A stretch of DNA of 5,617 nucleotides, taken from the NCBI GenBank assembly GCA_020028595.1, contig JAIBHQ010000075.1, positions 1 to 5,617 of the forward strand, written 5' to 3'. Made by a program: the position numbers and the translations under genes. This stretch comes from Nitrospirota bacterium. Its GTDB lineage: Bacteria; Nitrospirota; Nitrospiria; Nitrospirales; Nitrospiraceae. Below the pieces are notes generated by a model. That model made no database searches, was not told the origin of the DNA, and saw only the letters and a list, made by a program, of their open reading frames with translations. Below, piece after piece: positions 5,453 through 5,617 of the stretch. Position 1 is the stretch's first letter. Each line of letters begins with the position of its first letter.

Positions 5453-5617
5453 TCACGAATCGAACGATAAAATCAACGAGAGCAGGAACAACTGCTGACT
5501 GCCTGTGAGACCCGGCACGCCAGGACTCACGTCACCGCCCTTAAAAAATCCACCGCCTGCGCCGGTGGATTCATCGAACCGGTGTTCCAGGCGGAACAAC
5601 GTCGTCGTCTTTGCCAG
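5453..5617 (-). CDS. C-terminal end of a probable outer-membrane beta-barrel (porin-like) protein (partial)
   Basis: The minus-strand frame is open from the right window edge for 54 codons to a TGA at 5455-5453; the start lies outside. The visible residues include FRLEHRFDES, then GGGFFKGG, a loop, and a final hydrophobic strand QQLFLLSLILSF followed by DS. Alternating strand residues, an acidic-aromatic turn with FF, and a last strand ending in Phe are what the ends of outer-membrane porins (OmpL/BBP2-like and related) look like. The assignment is by pattern only. The terminal DS after the Phe is slightly unusual for BAM recognition, which prefers a terminal aromatic residue. It is the first visible gene of the operon, 8 nt before the zinc-ribbon-like gene. 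Loss of the N-terminus is due to the window edge. Confidence 0.72.
   Translation of the reverse strand: MAKTTTLFRLEHRFDESTGAGGGFFKGGDVSPGVPGLTGSQQLFLLSLILSFDS
5543..5571 (-). terminator. Terminator-shaped hairpin inside the porin-like frame (tentative)
   Basis: On the minus strand a perfect 9-bp stem AATCCACCG / CGGTGGATT (5571-5563 and 5555-5547) with a 7-nt loop GCGCAGG runs directly into six Ts (5548-5543). This is the shape of a rho-independent terminator, but it lies about 90 bp before the stop codon of an open, porin-like frame. It could be fortuitous coding sequence or a partial attenuator of the operon. Confidence 0.35.

Noticed and set aside
5010..5498. Plus-strand open frame of 162 residues
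   Set aside because: It is antisense to the zinc-ribbon-like gene and the porin end, which have tight operon spacing and a ribosome site.

Overview
The window reads as chromosomal DNA of a Gram-negative, fairly GC-rich bacterium. A member of Nitrospirota (Nitrospira-like) fits best. That placement rests on a short 6-phosphogluconate dehydrogenase paired with zwf, a secreted FecR-domain protein with a proline-rich tail, and a porin-like gene end. It is an inference from gene types, not a measured assignment.

Layout. (1) Positions 1-1193, minus strand: a secreted FecR-domain protein, cut by the left window edge. It has a signal peptide, a FecR domain, a Gly/Ser linker and a long polyproline block built partly from a 45-bp tandem repeat. 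It is read from a near-perfect sigma-70-type promoter at 1322-1350. (2) Positions 1194-1602: a divergent intergenic region holding that promoter, one perfect DnaA-box 9-mer and an extended -10 promoter for the plus-strand genes, overlapped by a perfect 7-bp dyad. (3) Positions 1603-4039, plus strand: a two-gene operon, a short-type gnd followed 25 bp later by zwf. Together they are the two dehydrogenases of the oxidative pentose phosphate pathway; the lactonase gene (pgl) between them in the pathway is not in the window. (4) Positions 4036-5617, minus strand: a compact operon converging on zwf. In transcription order it holds the C-terminal end of a probable outer-membrane beta-barrel (porin-like) protein, a small protein with two zinc-ribbon-like halves, a GDSL/SGNH hydrolase, and a thioredoxin-like protein with a CGGC active site. 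Spacings are 8 nt, 21 nt and an ATGA overlap, so they are very likely co-transcribed and partly translationally coupled.

Two genes are visible only as open frames running off the window ends: the FecR protein at the left and the porin end at the right. The zwf and thioredoxin stop codons overlap tail to tail with no evident terminator between them. I see no RNA genes, insertion sequences, CRISPR arrays or phage genes. Metabolically the window is mostly housekeeping. The less ordinary parts are the polyproline FecR protein, the dyad on the gnd promoter, the double zinc-ribbon protein and the CGGC thioredoxin in their shared operon, and a terminator-shaped hairpin inside the porin reading frame.
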